From positions 14,584,931-14,648,930 of the forward strand of contig CAIIXF020000003.1 in NCBI GenBank assembly GCA_903813345.2: DNA of 64,000 bases. The letters are read 5' to 3'. The DNA comes from Owenia fusiformis. Its lineage: Eukaryota; Annelida; Polychaeta; Sabellida; Oweniidae. The first letter of the stretch is position 1; each line of letters begins with the position of its first letter. The notes under the pieces are model-generated. The model made no database searches, was not told the origin of the DNA, and worked only from the letters and a program-made list of their open reading frames with translations. Of the stretch, positions 59,725 to 64,000 are shown in pieces. The position numbers and the translations under genes were made by a program.

Positions 59725-60059
59725 AGAATGACAAACTGTCAGTTTCATGACAGTCACTATATTTCATATTTCTGTTATCAATATATTGTTTGTAATCAGG
59801 TTTTAAATGAAATTTCATTATGCTAGAATGATTGTTAAAATGAGATTGATTTTTGAGTTTGAATTGTAATAAAAATCGTATAGAATATAAATATATTTTA
59901 GCCATAAAACTGCTCAGCTGTCACATAATTTACTGGATTAGTTGATGAATTATCTCTTACATTTTTATGGCAAATCAATAGACATTATTAGAGGGGTTGT
60001 TTGTATCCCAAGTTACTTTAAGCACAGAGTTGATTGTAAGTAAACCTTGGGAAAGTAAG

Positions 60060-60300
60060 ACCTCCTTTGCTGAACACCTGACACACATCATAGTGAACAC
60101 TTCTCTAGTGAACTCTTCTCAATCTGGTGAACACTTTTCTTAAAACAGCTCTTCTGGTAAACATATGGTTTTGGTAAACACTTATTTCTAAGTACATATT
60201 TCTGGTAAACACTTTTCCTTATTAGATACTCATACTTATGCATTGGTAAACTCTTCTTTAGAGAATATTCTATTTCTGTTAAGCACTACTTTAGTTGCAA
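60060..60300. repeat. Degenerate GGTAAACACTTTTC tandem repeat
   Basis: GTGAACAC and TGGTAAACACTT recur irregularly. It probably expanded from a family B interior. Confidence 0.45.
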
Positions 60301-60654
60301 ATCGTACTTCTGCCTTTATTCCAATTAGATATCATTCGACTAAATATTAGCGGAGATCAAACAGAATTTCAAAATTTCCATTAGGATGTTTTTGAGATCA
60401 AACATGGAAACAGTCTTGATATGTCCTTGGAATTATATTGACAGATGGGATGGGGCCATTCCTCAGCCAGCAATGTCACTGTCAAAATACATTTTCATCC
60501 CGTTGAAACAAGACACAAATTTGATAAATTGGTGTAAGCACGTATTAACTGATTGCTACATAGTAATTCAATTTTGTACAAATCATTTTCAGAATCAGTC
60601 ATCGGAAAAAGTTAAGTTGAATCTCAATGCTGATATGGAATGACAGCGATCCAT

Positions 60655-60835
60655 GGTGAAAAATTGTCTGTCTGTTCATGCTTATTTCCCTATTTTTTCT
60701 CTAAAATTTGAATGAAGTGTCTAATTTTCTTGCTTATTTGTATACCTCAGAATGTCAGCTTTATGCCTATATAGTTCATTCCTTGTTAATTTCTCTCAAA
60801 TTCTCTCTATTTTGTATATTAATATGTGACCCTGT
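60655..60835 (-). repeat. Family A copy, full length
   Basis: TGTCTGTCTGTTCATGCTTA, CTCTAAAATTTGAATGAAGT and TATGTGACCCTGTGC span it. Confidence 0.7.
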
Positions 60836-61611
60836 GCTGTTTTATCGGGAGTTTGGTCCTATATTGAGGCTTAATGCCAGTCACTTGCTAAATCAGCCTT
60901 AGACATGTGCCTGACGTTAATATGGATTACATCGTGCCATTATTTCATATTAGTTGTCCGTCAGATAAAAGGATGTCAAAAACATCATGTAAAAGCTGTA
61001 TTATGTCTGCTTAATCAAGACTATTTCACCAATTTGTTTTCCGTTCTGACAATTAGTTTCTCGAAATCAGAAAAATTACCGTGAAAATAGCGGAATTTCA
61101 TAAGAAAAATACAACTGAATTAATCACCTGTTTTTGATTACATATATGTGTGTATAGGATTGAAATATATTTTAATTTTTGTTTGATATTCATGCAATAC
61201 CAGATGTCAAATGTCTGGTTTTTTCAAGGGATCTAAAACGAATTAGTAAATCTAGTTGGTCGTTTAATTGGTCCATTATGACCACTGTAACTATCAAGCA
61301 CTCTAAAATTTGCATTTTTATAACCATTTTATACCCGTCAGATTTCCTTATTTCCCTCAGTATCACAAGAATTTAGACGGATGTTTATAGAATGATATGT
61401 TTTATTGGAGTAAATCTGAGTTATTTATTAGTCTGTTTATCTCCATTCTCACTTTTTACAGTAACTTTTTGACATTTGTAATTTGTCTGTCAAAAATAGG
61501 AATGGTTATTTAACTATAATTCACGCTGATTGTAAATATGATCAACAGTGATGCATTTTATATAAATACCTACGTTTAAAAAGTTACCCTGATCTTCCTT
61601 GTTTTTATAAA

Positions 61612-61757
61612 TTTCCTTTCATAAATATAAATTGAATGCCTGATTTTCTTGCATTTTTATACAATTTAGATTGTTCACGACGTGTCTATTTACTTTATTC
61701 CTTGCTAATTCCACTATTTGCTAATCCTTTTTATTTTTAAGTGTTTGACCATGACTA
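61612..61757 (-). repeat. Family A copy, left end lost
   Basis: GCCTGATTTTCTTGCATTTT, ATTTACTTTATTCCTTGCTA and TTTGACCATGAC are well kept. Confidence 0.65.
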
Positions 61758-62002
61758 GTGCGGTGACACTTTTAATAGCCATCAATGTCATAGATTGTTG
61801 GCAACTAAGACACGTAATGACCTTCAATGCTATTTATAATTTTTGATATAATTAAAGATTGCGAGATTTGAATAAAGTGCTCTCTAATATTTCGTCACAT
61901 ATCTCTAGAATTTGGATTGCGATTCATTTGCATTCCACTCTTCTTTCTCTATAGGCCATGGCAACCATTTCAACTATATGCATAATTAAATCGTCAATGT
62001 TT

Positions 62003-62164
62003 CAAAATGCAAATTAATCAGAACAGAAAAGAATTAAATGTGGATTAAACGAAACAGACATGAAGTCGATTTTTAAAATTTCATAAAAATGCAAGAAAAT
62101 GAGTTACTTCTTTCAAATTTTATAGAGAAATTGAGCGAAATAAGCATGAGCAGACGGACACTTT
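62003..62164 (+). repeat. Family A copy, well preserved 3' half
   Basis: TTCAAATTTTATAGAGAAAT then GAGCGAAATAAGCATGAGCA and GACGGACACTTTG. Confidence 0.7.
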
Positions 62165-64000
62165 GCTCATATGAACTCTTCAGAAGTGAAGATCAAAGAA
62201 TGATGCCCATCCATCATTCTCGTCTGAACCTCTCCAGAACCCCTCCATAGATGATGTATCACCTATTCCCTTTTCCAAAAGATATTTCTGCAATCTTGTT
62301 GATTTTCACAATTTCTCAAAAAATATTGAATAAACTGTCTGAAATTTTGACATGCTCCTTAAGCTTGAAGTAGATATTATACATCTGTTTCGTGAATTTC
62401 ATGATACTTCCCCGTTAACTTAGGATTTTGTGATCTAGATTATGACCATAATAGATTTTGGTGTGAAGGTCCTCAATACATATCAGGCCATGACCCTTTG
62501 AGCAAATGAATGCTACAAATTCAATATTGGAACATTCAACAAATGTTATATTAGCACAATTCAAATTGATGATAAAACAAAGAAATATTATTATAGAATC
62601 GCTAGGTGAGTTAGATTAAGATGAATTAGTGAAATAATCACAAAGTCTTCCTCTTCATTTGGCTGATATCAATCAAGCGTAGACATACAGGTTGTAACTT
62701 TATATACATGTCATGTTTTGTTGTTCAATGTTTCGTTTGTTTGTGTGTTTTTTTTCTGATTGTATGTACCGATGCTATACCACAATGTACCTGGAAGCCC
62801 AAAGGCTAGTCTCGCTTCATCCCCCCACTACTTCAACAACAACTTGGGGGTCCAGGGTCTTGAAGTAGGACTACTCAATGGCATGTTGCAACTGAAGTTC
62901 TCTTGAAAAAATGAAATAATTTAAATCAAGCTAATGAAAAGAGTGGACAGCCAAAGTAAAGTTAAGCCAAATGAATATCCCATTATCTCCTGGAGGAGAA
63001 GTCTCCCTTGATCACTACCTAAAATCAAAATCACGTTTGCTTACATAACCTGGCTACTCAAACAGGACACGCATTGTACAAAATCTAAAAACAGATTGAC
63101 TTCATGTTTTGTAGTTGGAGTAGGGACTTTAAGACAGAAAATATGATGTTTTCATTATCTTGATGCTGTATGCATGGTGCTCGTTAGTCAGTAAGAGAGC
63201 CACTGTTATATTGATGTGTTGTGTTTTTGAAAGTGAACTCATAAACAGAATTACATTGATTAATGTAACTGTCAGTGGAGATAATAATGATGAATTACAC
63301 AGACACCTGTGGGTTAGTTTTAGTCATTATTATTTTCACGGGGAGTTGTCAGGTTTTGTCTTTGCTTCGATTGCTATTTGACATGATTAGAGTTGTGTTG
63401 CGATGTTATCTAAATCGTATTGACACTATCTACAAATTCGTTACGATCCCAATAGACATGTATCTGCATGGCTGATTGACCAGGTTCATAGATCTACAGT
63501 AGGTATGCACTTGTTCACAAACATATGTTTCCTAAACTGCTATGCTGGGCTAATTGAAAAATTGAAATATTAACCTATATCTGACTAATTAGTATTTAGA
63601 ATGAATACCTATCACTCACTAAGAGCATGTAGGATCATTTTTAGTGATCCAGCATGCGTTATACAAGATTTTGATCATTTGGGATCATTTCGATCGAATT
63701 TTGATCTCGGTAGTTCATCAGCTGTTTCTTCACATTTTGAGATTGAGTAATATGTGATAACATTATGTACAATTATCAATGAGTCATTTCAAAAATGAAC
63801 ATTTTGTATATCAATTCTTTGATTTCAAGAGAATCCCTGGGAATTCACCAGTATTCCTTGGTATTTTATATGAGATTAGATATCAATATACTGGCATTTA
63901 ATTAGACAGAAATTGCAATTATTCTGATGAAGTGTAATGAGTAGGATCAAAGTGCCTGAAATAATCATTATTTATCTGCGAGTGAAATAAAAATTATATC

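Larger units (their letters stand above)
21563..64000 (+). other. Gene 2 first intron (at least 42.4 kb, open at window end)
   Basis: From the donor at 21563 to the window end no coding exon is recognisable on either strand. It is filled with family A, B and C repeats, one long inverted-repeat element and several tandem arrays, listed separately. The larger stretches where I recognise nothing are 21563-24679, 33241-35411, 41000-42165, 44130-45335, 47625-48550, 50290-51000, 51155-52375, 55825-56150, 57760-58330 and 62170-64000. Small exons or independent RNA genes in these cannot be excluded by eye. Confidence 0.55.

Noticed and set aside
1-64000. LTR elements, LINEs, CRISPR arrays, rRNA genes, bacterial operons
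   Set aside because: I looked for RT-like frames, paired long direct repeats, regularly spaced repeats and ribosomal sequence and saw none.

Overview
The window is animal nuclear DNA: roughly two-thirds A+T by eye, almost no long open frames, GT-AG spliced genes and many short dispersed repeats. The two genes are C2H2 zinc-finger-type regulators. The repeat types, including a GACGGA-rich element and GTCACC-type and CAGT-type miniature transposons, make me think of a marine invertebrate, perhaps a mollusc or another lophotrochozoan. The species assignment is an impression, not a result.

Gene 1 (minus strand, coding from 15275 to 9315) has two coding exons of 475 and 682 codons, separated by a 2487-bp intron. 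Together they encode a 1157-residue protein with an N-terminal C2HC finger, an LNVN-repeat tract, an acidic linker, a basic nuclear-localisation-like stretch, about 19 C2H2 fingers and an AT-hook. The splice junction is fixed by a finger whose two cysteines lie in one exon and two histidines in the other.

Gene 2 (plus strand) shows only a 40-base coding exon at 21523-21562, reading MPRRKQICPKRMK, followed by a consensus splice donor. Its start resembles the RRKQ-type N-terminus through which several zinc-finger repressors (TSHZ, ZNF827, SALL, BCL11, ZNF423/521, FOG) recruit NuRD. No second coding exon is recognisable, so the remaining 42.4 kb appears to be one large first intron. The two genes are arranged head to head about 6 kb apart. 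A 47-codon upstream ORF sits in the presumed 5' leader of gene 2.

The rest is repeats. Family A, about 190 bp with about 32 copies, is concentrated in the gene 2 intron. Family B is a set of CAGT-ended, TA-flanked pogo-like miniature elements. Family C is a GTCACC-type repeat. Family D is a TACCCT-ended element whose full copy at 55439-55809 has a 9-bp target duplication and carries CRE, CCAAT and GC-box motifs. Family E is a hAT-like miniature element. Single elements of note are a Spy-like insertion between AAA and TTT (2919-3307) whose empty site is visible, and a 4.06-kb element with inverted arms of about 550 bp (25731-29794). Several tandem arrays occur, including a three-unit higher-order array at 46311-47080. 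I see no rRNA or convincing tRNA gene, no CRISPR, no reverse-transcriptase gene and no LTR element.
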